A DNA stretch of 64,000 nucleotides from Stercorarius parasiticus (lineage: Eukaryota > Chordata > Aves > Charadriiformes > Stercorariidae), in the NCBI GenBank assembly GCA_013396915.1, contig VWZL01000925.1, positions 62,001 through 126,000 of the forward strand, read 5' to 3'. Position numbers and translations under genes: made by a program. Numbering within the stretch: position 1 is the first letter of the stretch; each line of letters begins with the position of its first letter. The notes beneath the pieces are model-generated. The model searched no databases. It had not been told where the DNA came from and saw only the letters and a program-made list of their open reading frames with translations. Of this stretch, positions 23,334-36,195 are shown in pieces.

Positions 23334-25983
23334 GCTCCCCTGGGCTTGGTTGGATGCGTTTCAGTGTTGCTCATTGAATTACTCTAGCGTGTGATCAACT
23401 TTGACCTTGACTTTGATGGAAGGTTAGTCAATGGGATGCGCAGAAAGTGCGGTGCAAGTTCAGTGAATAATTTCTATTAGTTCCCTACTGATAGATTAAA
23501 TGGCATGTGCTGTTAAATAGATGGAAGGTTTTAAATCATTCTTTTAAAAACAGTTTTCCTGTGAATTTACTGATTTCTGTAGCTGAAAAAAGCCATGGTA
23601 ATAATCCAGTCTGATTTCCTTGTGCCATGGCTACTGCTTCCTATGTTCAGATGTTCAGGGATCCTTATGGGTGCCCGTATGATTTGCTTTCCCTCTTTCA
23701 TCAACAATACATGGGGACAAATGCTTTGTACAAGCTGATGGAACCTCTCATTAAAAATGAAATTGTTTGCGTAGGACCTGAAGAGCTTTGGTATCCTACA
23801 GGCAAATGGTTACTGGGTGCCTGTGCCAGGTGCCGTCTGTCAGAGAGGGAAGGGATGGGTGGGGCTGCAGATGAAAATAAATAAAACCTTGACAGCACCC
23901 CAACGGAGCTGGCAGAGCCCAGCAGCCACTCTCTTTCTGATCCTCTCCGGGGTTTCCTTGCCCACACCATCTCTCTCTCTGACAGGCGAATCCCCCACAG
24001 CTGCCCTGGTGCTCAGTTTGCAGCCAGGCAGACCCAAGGAGGGTGAGGGCAGGTGTCTCTAGTTCCTAGGTCTTGGCAGGGTTTCCTGCTTTCGACAGTT
24101 CAGCGGCGAGGGATAAATCCCAGCGCTTCTGCATCACTAGGAAGAGCCACAAGACACTGCGGTGTTCAGGGAGCGGGGAAGGAGGTGGCATAAGCTTATA
24201 GAACTGTCTCAGATGGCACTTTGGCCACCCTCAGTGATTAAAGATGAGATTATGCTTTCCAGGTTCCTTCAAGAAAAAGGTGGTTCCTCTCCATCTACCA
24301 GGTTGTTGTCCTTGCAAGGAAGGGATGTCTATGCACTGCTGTGTTGGCTGTTGGGAGGGCGGAGGGAGCATCCCGGGAAACGATGGTGGGGAGTGGTGGA
24401 GAGGGCGGGGACACCAAAAAGCCATAGTTTCTGACCCTGCTTCCGAGGCAAGGCGCAGCCTTGGCACTGATGAACTGGGCAACTGCAGAGCGTGGCCTGA
24501 GCGCGTCCCCTCCCTGCCTGCCACTACTCGCCACAGGCAGAGCAGGGGACACCGACAGCCCCAGCATCAGCCATGTGCCAGCAGGCTGGTGCCGAGCTCA
24601 CCGGTGCCACTGGGACGGCCGATGGGTACATGGGGAGCTGGGGCTGGAGCTCGGTAAGTGGATGGAGCGGGCTGGCAGTGTGCCATGTGGTATGTCCGTG
24701 GGTGTCAGGAGCTGGGGCTTTCTGGCAGACTGAAGCAGGCTGGAGTCACACTAGGGACCTTGCTTGGCAGGTGCCATCCCCTTCCTCCAGCCTGGGCACA
24801 GCAGGTGACATTAAGTCAATAAGAGCATGTGAACAGGGACGCTGGGGACACCCTGCCTGTCCCTTGGTGATCCTGTCAGACCTGCACTGTCTGCTGGCCT
24901 TGGGGCAATCGCAGCTGGGACCATGAGAATCTGTGGTGGTGGGCATGGATGGGATGAAGGGGTGGGGAGCAGAGCTAATGCTGTGTGTACCAGAGCAGAG
25001 AACTTCATCAGGAGGAGTGGGCATCATAGGGCTCTTTCCATGCCTAGACTGAGCTCGGCATTTTGGGCATTCAAGGCACTCCCTGTGGACAAGGAACTGT
25101 CTGGAATAAGAAGCCATTTGTAGTCAGTGAATGAAAGCGTAGTAAATGAAAACGTCTCAGTGAGGAAAGCTTTTAACGTCATGGAAGCGGTCAGCTTGTA
25201 TGGAGCTGTAATTTGTGTGCTAAAGGAGGCGCATCTCCAGCCATGAGCGCTGTGCTCCTGTGGCCAGCAGCATGATGTCTGGTACGATGCAGCTCCCAAA
25301 CCGCTCTCCTGCAGGTGCGATGAAGCTCATGTCATCTCATTTCTGTTCCTGGCTTTCTGTTTGTGCTTGTCTAGCACCAGGAGAATATTTACGCTTCTCT
25401 TTGATGTGCAAAGCTGGAGTAAAGTCGACGGGAGTTCGGTTGGTGAGTTCTGGCAGAGCTTCACTCTTCTGTGCAGGTGAAAGGGGAGTGCTGGGTATGG
25501 TGGTGGTCAGACATCAGCAGCAAAGGGAGGTTGTCCCTTTCTGAGGTGTCCTGGGGTACCCGTGTGCCACCCATTGCCCTTTGGACCAGCTGCTAGGATG
25601 CAGTCAGCGCTGTTCCTCTCGTGGTGTAAGTGGAGCTGTAATCTGGTGCTGTAGCAGCGAAAGTGAGGGTAGGCTGTGGTGGGGAGCTCAGGGCACGTCA
25701 GTCCCCGGGGATGGGGAAGGATGAAGTGCAGCTTTCACTTGGGGCTCTTTTGTTTCCCCTCACTGTGCTGGTGTTCCCAGCGTCCCGGCTCTCCTTCTGG
25801 CCTTGTGTCCCATTCACAGAGGGGCTGCATGAGGGAGGTCTTGGCGAGAGGGAGAGGGAGCGGGAATCCCATGGAAGCACATGGAGCCCTGCAGAGCAGC
25901 CAGGGCGGCTGGGAGCCCCGCGTTTCTGTAGGGCAGATGGTATCAATTCCAGCTTTGAACAGCCCCTCTTGCACGCTACTGAT
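23334..25983. other. Presumed DOCK11 intron 1, no exon supported
   Basis: No recognised repeat or exon. An 85-codon frame at 23627–23884 with a good Kozak context (gccatgg) is the only item I considered; it matches no family I know. The remaining open frames are compositional. Confidence 0.5.
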
Positions 25984-26210
25984 TGTAACTCACGGGTGGA
26001 GTTTTGGTAGAATAACTCACAAACGAGGTCAGTGTTCAAATAAACAGACAAATTTAGCAAAAGCTTTAAGTTGGCGGGTGGGATAAATGACACACTAAAA
26101 GATGAAGGAAAATTTAGGTTAGAGAGAGGAACAGTCAAAGCCTAAGTGTGATAACTTAAACCATTCTTAACCAAGAAATTACCTGCAACTTAAACCTTGA
26201 GGCACCAACA
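25984..26210 (-). mobile_element. Possible LTR remnant, antisense
   Basis: On the minus strand it opens TGTTGGTGCCTCAAGGTTTA, continues with 'gttcctctctctaacc' and a TTAAAGCTTTTGCTAAATTTG junction, and ends ...GTGAGTTACA. The arrangement and words resemble an avian ERV LTR as I remember it. No target-site duplication seen. Confidence 0.4.
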
Positions 26211-27231
26211 GTAAAACACTGTGTTAGAAGTGCGACTTCAGAGCCGGGGTGCAAAGTGCTGATGATGCCTGGGAGAGGCACCTGGGCTCAACCTCAAGGA
26301 GAGCAGCCAGGTACCTCTGGCGGTGGATGGACATGGGTGATTTGGGCTCAGACCTTCAGCGCAGTCTCCCTCCTCCCGTCCTCTCCACGCTCGGGATGCT
26401 GCTGGGTGTGAATGGGAAAGTCAGGCCAAGGCAGAAGAAAACTCCACTGAGGCACTGGCTGACACGGGAGCATTGCAAGAGGATGCTCAGGAGGATGCTC
26501 AGCCCTGCTCTGGTGCATGATCCCATGTCCTGGTGCCCGTGCAAATCTCTTTCAGCCCACCTTTGCTCTCCCCCTGAAAGCGTCATAGGGCACCATGGAG
26601 TTGAGCAGTTTAAGAGCATGCATGAGCGTGAATGAGATCTGTGATCCTGGGTCTTGAGGCACCACTAGGAAAGCAGCAAGGGCTCTCCGTTCTGCCTGGG
26701 GACCCCAATCAGCTGCATGGGGTCTCTTGTTTCCCTGCGTGCGCGTACGGCCGCAGCTGAGCCGGAGCCTCCCATGCTCTGTGGGACCCATGTCCTCGGC
26801 AGTGGGTGGGCCCCACAAGGAGAGGGCTGTGTGTCAGCCAGTTGCAAGTTTTCCAAAGGTGCCATTCTCCGTGTCGTGACAGAGAAATGAAATGTGTGGG
26901 AGATGAGATCAGAGGAGCAAGCACTTGACAAAACCCAGACAATCCGTGTTCCCACAGTGCTGCCAAAACTAGTCCTCTGGTGGCAATTTTAAGTCTCCCA
27001 CAATTACTCTGATTTTCTTTAGATCATTTCTACACAGATTGACTGAAGAGACATTTACTGCTTCACCAGAGAGATTTACAAAGGATGCAGACCTGGAGCA
27101 CCTAATCTGAGAAGGAGCAGCTGCACAGGCTTTGCCCGCGCTGAGTGTCGGCCAGCCCACTGCGGCATCCCCAGGCACCCCCAGGCACAGCTTGGTGGCA
27201 CCTGGGCACACTCACAGCTCTCGGCCACCCA
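26211..27231. other. Presumed DOCK11 intron 1, no gene seen
   Basis: GC-rich, no exon supported. A 12-bp direct duplication (aggatgctcagg) occurs near 26480–26500. Confidence 0.5.
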
Positions 27232-27712
27232 TCTGCGTCCAGCCCTGGGGCAGCAACATCAGAAGGACACGCACCTGCTGGAGTGGGGCCAGAGGAGGCC
27301 ACAGAGATGCTGGGAGGGCTGGAGCCCCTCTGCTGTGAGGACAGGCTGAGAGAGTTGGGGGAGTTCAGCCTGGAGAAGAGGAGGCCCCTTCCAGTACCTC
27401 AAGGGGCTCTAGGAGAGCTGGGGAGGGACTCTGGATCAGGGAGGGGAGCCATGGGACGAGGGGGAAGGGTTTTAAACTGCAAGAGGGGAGATTTAGATGA
27501 GATCTCAGGAAGAAATTCTTGGCTGTGAGGGTGGTGAGCCCCTGGCCCAGGTTGCCCGGAGAAGCTGTGGCTGCCCCATCCCTGGAGGTGTTCAAGGCCA
27601 GGTTGTAGCTTGTAGCAACCTGGTCTGGTGGGAAGTGTCCCTGCCCAGGGCAGGGGGTGGCACTGGATGGTCTTTAAGGTGTCTTCCAACCCAAACCATT
27701 CTGTGATTCTAT
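27232..27712 (+). mobile_element. CR1 LINE, 5'-truncated, sense
   Basis: Carries 'gctggagcccctctgctgtg', 'gaggacaggctgagagagtt', 'ctggaggtgttcaaggcc' and a 3' end 'ccattctgtgattctat'. Very close to the copies at 35.6, 37.8 and 47 kb. Contains a short deletion near 27600. Confidence 0.93.
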
Positions 27713-30700
27713 CTGCCAGCACATGATCTGCCAGCAATTGCCGTGTAGGAGAACCTCTGCTTGCAAACAACCACATCGATTCTTGCCATACAGAGGTGTT
27801 CCAGACGGGTATCTGCTCTCCTGTGTTGTGTGGTGCTGCGGGACATGCTCCCTGAAGCCCCCCGGCCCCCCGTGAGACTGTGGGCAGCGTGCCAGGGGAA
27901 GATGGGTTTTGTTTGATCCTGGCTGGGCTGGGCTTGTATGGATGGCTCTGTTTCAGGCAGGTGCAAAATAGGAGATAAAAAGCTTCTTAATGGTGATATT
28001 AAGAAGGTTTTGATGGGAGGCAAAAAGGCATTTTGTTCTTTCTGTGGGTTCTTTCAGCTTGAACTATATTATTAGTGTCTGAATTTATACTCACGCAGAG
28101 GAAATCAGCTTTCTGCATAGAATCCTCTTTTAATAAGCTAAATTCACTTTGATCAATGTGAAGGCTGTTTATATGCAGCGTTTGTAGTGATCTCGGTGCT
28201 CGAGAGAGACAGGGAATATATGCGTGTTCCCCCTTGGGTGTAGTCAGTATGCTGTGTTTGCATAATTTACGTAGAAAAAGAGACATAGATGAGACATGGG
28301 AGGAAATTCTGCCCCTGCACGAGTGGGTGGGAGTTTTGCTGTCAGTTCAGCCAGGGCAGGTTTTGGGGTGCCTGCAGGGTCGGCCGCTGCAGCTCGCTTG
28401 GGCGGCTTCTGTGGACGTGCTTACAGAGAGATTGTTGCTCACAGGGGCTTATTCAAGAAAACACTTCAATGCATTCTTAAAATTAATCACATGCTTTCCT
28501 GAACTGGGGCTCGTGTGCTGCGAGGGGCTGGTTTTAGCCCTGGGGGGCTGAGTGCCGCGGGGTGGCCTGGTCGGCTCCTGCCTGAGCACACCCCAGTGGT
28601 GCAGGGGATGAAGGGCACTGATTTATGGAGAGGAGCAGGGCCCCACGTATGCTGTGCAGCTATTTGGGGCCGCTTCTTAGCAAATATCTGGTGTTTCTCC
28701 TCCAGACACCCAGTCCAGAAGAGATGAAGCAACACCTTTCTCCTCCGCACACGCCTGTGTGCTGAGGGATGGGTGTGCAGGATGAGCTGTCGTCAGTGTA
28801 GCCATTTCTTGAGGGTTTTGAAGGCTACGACAAACTTTTGATGGGGACTAAATCTTATCCTTCCCAAGGCCTCATTTAAAGGTGTGTGTGTCCTCCTGCC
28901 CATGATAGGGAAGCTCTAGGAAGAGCACAGAGCATCCAACCCTTACACAGGTGTGCATATACCTCTTATCACATTTTGCTGGCTGTGTGGCCGGGATTTT
29001 AGCACTTGCTGGGAAAGGCTGAGAGCGGTTTGTCATCATGAAAATGCAGGTGTCCCTGCATTGACAGCATCTGCCCTAACTGGCCGCTGTCAGTGCAGCG
29101 GCACGCCTGGGACAGATGGCTGGTGGTGGTGCCTGCAGCTCATGCCAGCAATGCGGCTGCGGATTTGGTGCATGCAAAATCCAGCGAGGGGATGGCTCTT
29201 GGGCTTTGTTTCAGCCTCTTCTGGTGTCTGGAGGTATTTGCGAAGACCCCTTCCCCAGGACCAGGAGCGTTTGAAATTGTTCTACCTGCTGTAGTGCATG
29301 TTGTAGCATCCTTTTATATACGCAGCTCGGTGGCTCTTGCAGCATTTGACTTAGCCCTTTGCACGCTGATTTATTATCTCTAATGATGCAAAGTTACACA
29401 AAGCTTTTGACATTTCTGCAGCCTGAGAACGAGAGTCATAGCCACACGCAGCTGCTGAGCAGCAGCCAGGCTTGGGGCAGGCGTGTGCTTTGGCTTCCCC
29501 GGTTAATTGGCCTCCTCACTCCCCTTCTGGCCAAGGAAGAAAAGGGAAGGAAAGGGTGGTTTCATTTGCCTTTGTGGGCATTGCTGTCATCTCAGAAATC
29601 TTGGAGTTCATTTCCCTACCACCATCTCCCTCCATCTCTTTCATTGCCTTAAAAAGTACAAATCAAAGCTTTCCCTTGCTGGCTCCTCTTCCCTTCAGCA
29701 CAGCCCTGGCTTATCTTTACAGCTTTTCCCTGCCTCCCGCCGCTTCTCTAATGGGGTCAGGCCTGCTTGTTCCTGACCCCGTTCTCACCCCTCTCTCCTT
29801 TCTTGCTGAAATGCAATTTTTTCTCTCCCCTATTAATACCCGCTGCCCCGGGGTTGTCCCTGGGGAGCGGCTGTGGCTGGGAGGGGACCCTGCCTGGTTG
29901 GGTCTGGAGCACTCCCTGATCCATCCCCATGCTCCTGGCTCTGTGCTGGGTGATGTTCCCCCCCGCAGCCCTGTTCCTTCATCCCCAGAGCGGGGACACG
30001 GCATGGGGACAACCAGAAAGACGTCTCTCCTGTGCAGTATTAGTCATGTCAAAGTGCTGTACGTTGCTGTCCGTAACAGCATGTATAGGTAGATAATTGG
30101 CAGTGGTGGGAGCCTGGGATATGGGCTGGATCTGCAGTGTGGGGTCTGTGCGGAGCAGGGCAGGTCTCAAGGGAGGCACGGCTCAGGATGGCGGCTGGTC
30201 CCGTGCCTGCCGGGGCTCTGCCAGTCTGACAGGCCCACGGCCCTTGGGGACATGGGGTGAGCTGGAGCAGGGACTCGGGGAGAGGGCTGGAGGGGCGCAG
30301 GGGGTTGGGTTTATGACAGGGGCAGGCAGGAAAGGCACAGTCAGGAGAGGAGAAAGGAGCCCCATCCGTTCTTGGAGGGGAGATGGTGGGGTGGACTGGA
30401 TGCCCACAGAGGTGGTTTTCAGGGTGGCAAACCCAGCCGCTTTCCCTGGCAGTTTGGGAGTCCAGGAAGGCTGCACTGGACTCAGGCACGTTTCCCTCAC
30501 GGTTCTGCCTTTTCCTCTGTGCCTGGGGAGGCTCCCCTGTCCCTTTGCATAACCCCAGAGCTTGTGTGGATGTCTTCATCTGGGAAAACTTTGAGGTGCT
30601 TCCTTCGGCAATGGCATTTTGACGAGTGTGTCGAAGCTTTGCAGAGCCTGTGCACGGGCCCTCCGCCTTTGAGAAGAGTTTGCCTTTGCAGCCGTCGGCC

Positions 30701-33187
30701 CCTGCGTCCGACGCCTGCAGCCCAAAGACAGAGCACAGATGGGGGCTGAGAAAAACAACTTCCTGAGATGGTTAAACCACGGCGGACATCGCTGGGGTTT
30801 GACTTCGCTGCCGGGGCTGTTCACTGTATTGCTAAAGGCAACCCAAAACCATCTTGCAACTTCCTGCTCCGTTTTTCCCCAGTGTGGCTGTTTGGGCTTG
30901 GGCAAGTCTCTTCGCCATGGCCAGGCTTGTTTCATGCCACCCGCTTGCCCTCGGGGAGTGGCTGCACCGTCGGCTTGGCCCCGCGCGCAAGTGGTTTCTT
31001 GAGTGAAAAACAAGTTTTTAAGAGCAGGCAGGAAAGGGAGGGGTTCTGCTTCTGTACAATTAATTGCTTTAAGATGTTCTGAAGCTGTCTGTTCTGGAAC
31101 TGGATGCTAAATATAAAACCAATACTACATAAATAAATGATGAAATACCAGTGACATCTGAAAAATACTTTGGGATGCTCCAGTTAAGAACTTACATAAA
31201 TAACATGTATTATTATCGTTGTAATTACTGTTTTCCTTTTTTAGCATGCCTGTGCTTACAGAATGTTTTGAGAAGTCATATCTGGCAGAAATTCAGCTGT
31301 CCCATAGAAACCAGTACTCTTTTGCCAATTTCTATTAATGCTATTATTTTCAGAGGAGAAAATCAGGGCTGGGCTGTGTTTTTACTGCTCTCGGGCTCTG
31401 CGGCAGATGCTCAGCTGGGTGCAGGTGCAGCTCCGCTGACATAGAGCTGCACTGATCCCTCCCTCCGTTCCCGGTGCAGAAGGGCTGGATTTGAGCCCTG
31501 CGCGGGCAGGGACACACTGAAGGTGGTGTGTTTTGTCTGGGGACCGGAGACGCCGTGGCAGCCTGCACTGAGCTGTCACTGGTGTCTCTCACACAGAAGC
31601 ACTTGGTGATCCTGAGGAAGGTCAGGGCACGGAGGACAAGGGTGCTGAAAGCAATGTCAGATGCTTTGCCCTGTGCAGGAGCGGTGCTGGATCACCTCCA
31701 GTGAGTGCTTAAGCCAGAGATGGACCATGCCTCCAGCTACCGCTCGCCTCCGGCACTGCTTTCCAGTCGACTCTGTGCTTGTTGAGGGCACCGTTTCCAG
31801 AGGTGATGTGGGAGGGTGCAGCACTCGTGGGCTGGTTTTTAGTGCACTGCCCGGGCCACTCGTGGCTTGGCTGTGGACTGGCACCACTTCGTGGTACACA
31901 GCTTCTTCCTGATGGCTGTTTCCTCAGCTGAAGGGGTTATGCAAGAATCTCAAGCTTTCAGGGAAAAACAGCGTTCCTGGCCCTTGTGGCTGCAGAACTA
32001 AGTTTCAAAATGTGATCTGCTAAAGGCTGTGAAGTTTGGACCCCACTTCTAAATAAGTGGAAGGGAAATGAAGAGCCATGTGCTGATTATCCTGACTTCC
32101 TGTAGTTTCTAAGCCAGGTTGAAGACGTTTCAAGGCCTGAATTAGTTTTATTTGCCTAAGCAGTAATGACAGGTAAATGTTGTATGTTTACACCAACATC
32201 AGCTTTTTGACTTCAAACCTTCTCCAAGCTGGTGTCTTGCACTGATGCTCCGCCACTCTCAGGGACAGCCCCGATAACTGCAAACACTTGCTTTGTCACT
32301 AGAGAATTCGGCATTGCAGTCAAAAAAGGAGACGTCCAAGGTACAAAATACCCAGAACCCAGGCTGCTCTTGGCAGTGCTCCGATGAGGCTCTGCAGCCA
32401 CCCGGGGCCATGGAGGTGGGAGGTGTGGGTTGGTGAGATGCTTTTGCACAGGACTTGGGCAGGGTGGAGGGAAGCAGTGGAGATGGGGCGGGCTCTTGCT
32501 CTGCACTTTCAGATAGGAAGTGTGAGTCATTTTCACTGCAAGTGTTTTCTTGCAGGGTGCCAGGACTGTGCACCCATCTCCCTTCCCCGCTTTTTATTTC
32601 TCTGAGAGCTCCTGTCAGACACAGCCGTCTCCATTTAACATGGAGCAGGGCAGGGAGGGGTGCAGCAGCCTGAGCTCTCCGCACCGTCTCAGAGCAGGAG
32701 CATGGCACAGACCAGCACATGGCTCCTGTACGGAGATGGAAGCGTGGGGGCTCTCACTCAGAGCCCTGTCTAATGGCACCCCTGGAAATGATGCACTTGC
32801 AGCTGTGTCTCCTGCTGTCCAGCCACTGGGCTCCCTTAGCCCCCCGTACCCACTTCTGGATGTAAAAGAGACAAGGCGAGTCCTGCAGCTCATTGTGGGG
32901 GTGCTCGGGTCTGGGGAAGAGACAGTCTGCTTGCCTGGACCACTGCTGGGGAAACGTTTCCCTCCAGGGCATAGCACAGCACCGCAGGGGAGAGAGGAGG
33001 TGCTGGGTACCCTGCTGAAGGCAGCACCTAACAACTCCTCCGGGAGCCTGCGCTGCCGAGAGAGGGTCTGTTTGCTGCTGGGAAGGGAGAGCCCTCGGAG
33101 GGCTGGTGTGCCATAGATCTGCTCCCATGTGTTGGTCTGGCCTGTGCGAGCCCGTGTCCTGCTTTCCTGTTTCTGCTCCAGGTTGCA

Positions 33188-33235
33188 GAGCATCCACGTG
33201 CTGTGAGCATCCACATGCTGTGAGCATCCACGCTG
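33188..33235. repeat. 17-bp tandem repeat, about 2.8 units
   Basis: Units gagcatccacgtgctgt, gagcatccacatgctgt and gagcatccacgctgg follow each other directly. Confidence 0.9.
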
Positions 33236-33486
33236 GGCAGTGCTGCCAGCTTTGCCCTGGGATGGGGGAGTGGGGGGCAGGAGGTGCTCTCTGGCCGCAG
33301 GCAGTGCCCACGGGAGCTCTCAGGGCGATGCTCTTGCTGAGGTTGCTAATGTGCTGCCTGCAGGAGGGCTGTGTGGAGCGTTGCTCTGAGCCAATCTCTC
33401 CATGTCAGGCCCTTTTTCCTCACCTCATCCTTGTCCCTTCCTGGCTGCCCGTGGGGCTCTTCCCTCCTGTCTGCAGTGCACACCCA

Positions 33487-33565
33487 CTCCCCCATCGCAC
33501 CTCAGCCTCCCCATCCCCATTTCCTGCCCGCTCCCCCATTGCACCTTGGCCTCCCTGTCCCCATC
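33487..33565. repeat. Imperfect tandem duplication in C/T-rich DNA
   Basis: The segment 'ctcccccatcgcacctcagc' is repeated about 45 bases later as 'ctcccccattgcaccttggc', each followed by 'ctccc...ccccat'. Confidence 0.7.
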
Positions 33566-34577
33566 TCCCCTGTCATAGTGGCACAGCCCCAGCCTTTCTT
33601 CAAGCCCTGCGTGCCATGGCATTGCCTCTGTGCTCACCTGCCTCTAGTGTGGCCCCATCCCCAGCTGAGCCAAACCTGCATCCCCCGTCCCACCCACCCC
33701 AGCACCACCTTGGACCAGCTTCTGACACCCTTCCCTCTCCCTGCTGCTGCTGCTCCTCCTCCTCCTTGGGAGGTTTTCCTCCCCTGGCATTTCACAAAGT
33801 GCTCGGTGTGTTTGTGTGTCCGTCCTGCTGCCCACCTCTCTCCCCTGTCCCATGTGCAGACGTTTCCCCTGTGGTCTCAAGCTCAGCGTTTTTGTGCCTT
33901 CAGCACAGCCAGGATTCCTGTCTGGGCATTCCTCTTGTGTTTTTAAACTTCCTTCTCTCTGGACAGTGTAAAAATAGTTTTGGCCTGCTCATACCCAGCT
34001 TTATTGACTATTTTTCGTCCTTGTGGTTTTACCATGGCCCATCTCTGCGCCTTGCCCTGGGCCCAGCCGAGTGCTGGGTTTGCAGCAGGCTCATGGGCAC
34101 AAGCTCCCTCCCCATTGCCTGGCGAGAGCTGCTTCATTGCCTCTCTCCTGATTTCCTCCCAGAATGTGGCTTTGCTGAGAAGCCCACAAAGCTCTTGGCA
34201 GTGGCAAGGCTGTGCCGCGTTGTGACTGCTGCCATGTGTGCTGACTCACACCGTCTCCCTCTGCTCATCCTCCTCTCATCTCTGTTTCCACCTCTCCCCT
34301 CTCTCCTGGGCTTTTGAATGCAAAGTCTTTGGGGAAGAGACTTTATTCTGGCTTGGTACAGGGTCATGGCGGTTCCAGGTGCTGGCTAGCCAAGGTTCCT
34401 GGAATGATGGATTATGCGTGAATCTCAGCTTTTCTAAAAGAAGCTCTGCAGTTTTTCTGCAAGCCTGAGTTAGAGCGTGTAAATGAGATCAGATGGCAGT
34501 GCAGGAACTGGGGGCAGAAAAAGTGAAGAGTCACAGATGTGCTGTTTAAAAAAAAAAAGAAGCACAAAAAAATCCCA

Positions 34578-34604
34578 AACCAACCCAACCAACCAACCAA
34601 CCAA
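34578..34604. repeat. (CCAA)n microsatellite
   Basis: Repeated ccaa units (caacccaaccaaccaacc pattern) follow an A-rich stretch at 34549–34570. Confidence 0.85.
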
Positions 34605-35577
34605 CTCCTAAAGGTCACACCATTAGAGAGAGCCCTGACCAGAGATCTTTGAATCTTTGGAAAAGCTTTTCTATGAACAGAAATTGCTCCATTCCGTGTG
34701 TCCATATGGTTTGCCAAGTGAGTTTTCTCAGTTCCCATTCAAATTCTCCCATGTACTGTCAGGTTTCATGAGCAAAATAAAGAATGGGGAGTTCTCTTTG
34801 CTGTCTGCAAGGTATCCTTGCATTTCCAGACTGCAGGGGGAAGTGGTCCCTCTCTGCCCTGGGCTGTTGCCAGTCTTGGAAGCGATGTGACTGTGACTAA
34901 TATGTCCAAAGGATAGTTGTACGCTTCCCTTTTTCCCCCCCCTTTAGCTTTTAATCAGTTTCCCAGATTGACTTTGCCTCCTATTTTCAGTAGATTTCAC
35001 CTACTTGGTCCTTTGGAATTTGTTTTAAAATTTGAACTTTGACAGACTTTCCACATAAGTGGAAAAACAGGGTTGCAACAGATGAGGGAGTAAATAGGTA
35101 GGCTGTGAAATGCTGGCTAAATTTTGGGGAACAGTTGTACAGTTGGAGGCAATAAATGTAATCCATGCTATTTCCTCCTCTTTCTTTAACTAGTCTAAAG
35201 AACCATCACTTTTAATGTTGGGATCGCTCCTGTCCCTAGCTGCGTTGTGAGTGCGGAGGCACGCACGGGGTTGCACTTAGCTTCTGAGGAAGTGAGAAAG
35301 CGCCAGGTCCTGCCTGCTGCTCAACCCACAGCCTTTCGGTGGAAGGCGGGCGGAAGCCTTGCAGGGCCACACCAGGCGACGATGGAGGGGGGTGTGGGTG
35401 TGCCACCTAAAAGGAATGAAAATACAAAAGCTTTCTCATAGTTTTCTTTTGGCCACAGTTTTAAAAAAAATACTCGAATGAAACATTGCTCCTTCACTTT
35501 CTGTACATTCACATCATTTGGATTATACCTGTTGTCATTCTGTGAGAAAAGGGTCTCAGAAAAACATTAATCATATA

Positions 35578-36195
35578 GAATCATAGAAAGGTTTAGGTTG
35601 GAAGGGACCTTAAAGACCATCCAGTGCCACCCCCTGCCCTGGGCAGGGACACTTCCCACCAGACCAGGTTGCTCCAAGCCCCGTCCAGCCTGGCCTTGAA
35701 CACCTCCAGGGATGGGGCAGCCACAGCTTCTCTGGGCAACCTGGGCCAGGGGCTCACCACCCTCACAGCCAAGAATTTCTTCCTGAGATCTCATCTAAAT
35801 CTCCCCTCTTGCAGTTTAAAACCCTTCCCCCTCGTCCCATGGCTCCCCTCCCTGATCCAGAGTCCCTCCCCAGCTTTCCTGGAGCCCCTTGAGGGGCTGG
35901 AAGGTCTCCCTGGAGCCTTCTCTTCTCCAGGCTGAACCCCCGCAACTCTCTCAGCCTGTCCTCACAGCAGAGGGGCTCCAGCCCTCCCAGCATCTCTGTG
36001 GCCTCCTCTGGCCCCACTGCAACAGCTCCGTGTCCTTCCACTGTTGGTGGCCCCAGAGCTGGAGGCAACACTGCAGGGGGGTCTCCCCAGAGCGGAGCAG
36101 AGGGGCAGAATCCCCCCCCTCACCCTGCTGCCCACGCTGCTGGGGATGCAGCCCAGGCTGCGGGGGGTTTCTGGGCTGCCAGCACACGTTACCTG
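35578..36195 (-). mobile_element. CR1 LINE, longest local copy, antisense
   Basis: The 3' end is on the left (tagaatcatagaaaggttta). The element extends further 5' than its siblings, up to 'gctgccagcacacgttacct' (36177–36196), the CR1 motif for 'tgtgctggcagcccag'. The minus strand keeps a readable RT C-terminal region in pieces. It is almost identical to the copy at 37785–38294 in the opposite orientation. Confidence 0.93.

Larger units (their letters stand above)
27713..35577. other. Presumed DOCK11 intron 1, GC-rich, no gene supported
   Basis: Long unannotated stretch. It includes a 17-bp triplication at 33188–33235, a pyrimidine-rich block at about 33.4–34.3 kb holding a 403-codon open frame, and a (CCAA)n run near 34578–34604. 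No splice-bounded, conserved-looking exon was found. Small lineage-specific RNAs cannot be excluded. Confidence 0.5.

Noticed and set aside
22288..23394. Long open frames (up to 368 codons) on both strands over the gap
   Set aside because: They are open only because N codons contain no stop. The readable ends are CR1 and CpG-rich sequence without protein similarity.
27399..27776. Minus-strand frames over CR1 copies at 27, 35 and 38 kb
   Set aside because: They are antisense readings of CR1, which recur almost word for word in each copy.
33106..34317. 403-codon frame as a protein gene
   Set aside because: Low-complexity Pro/Ser/Leu/Cys composition in pyrimidine-rich DNA, overlapping long frames in other registers, no domain, no splice context. 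Kept only as a finding on strand skew.
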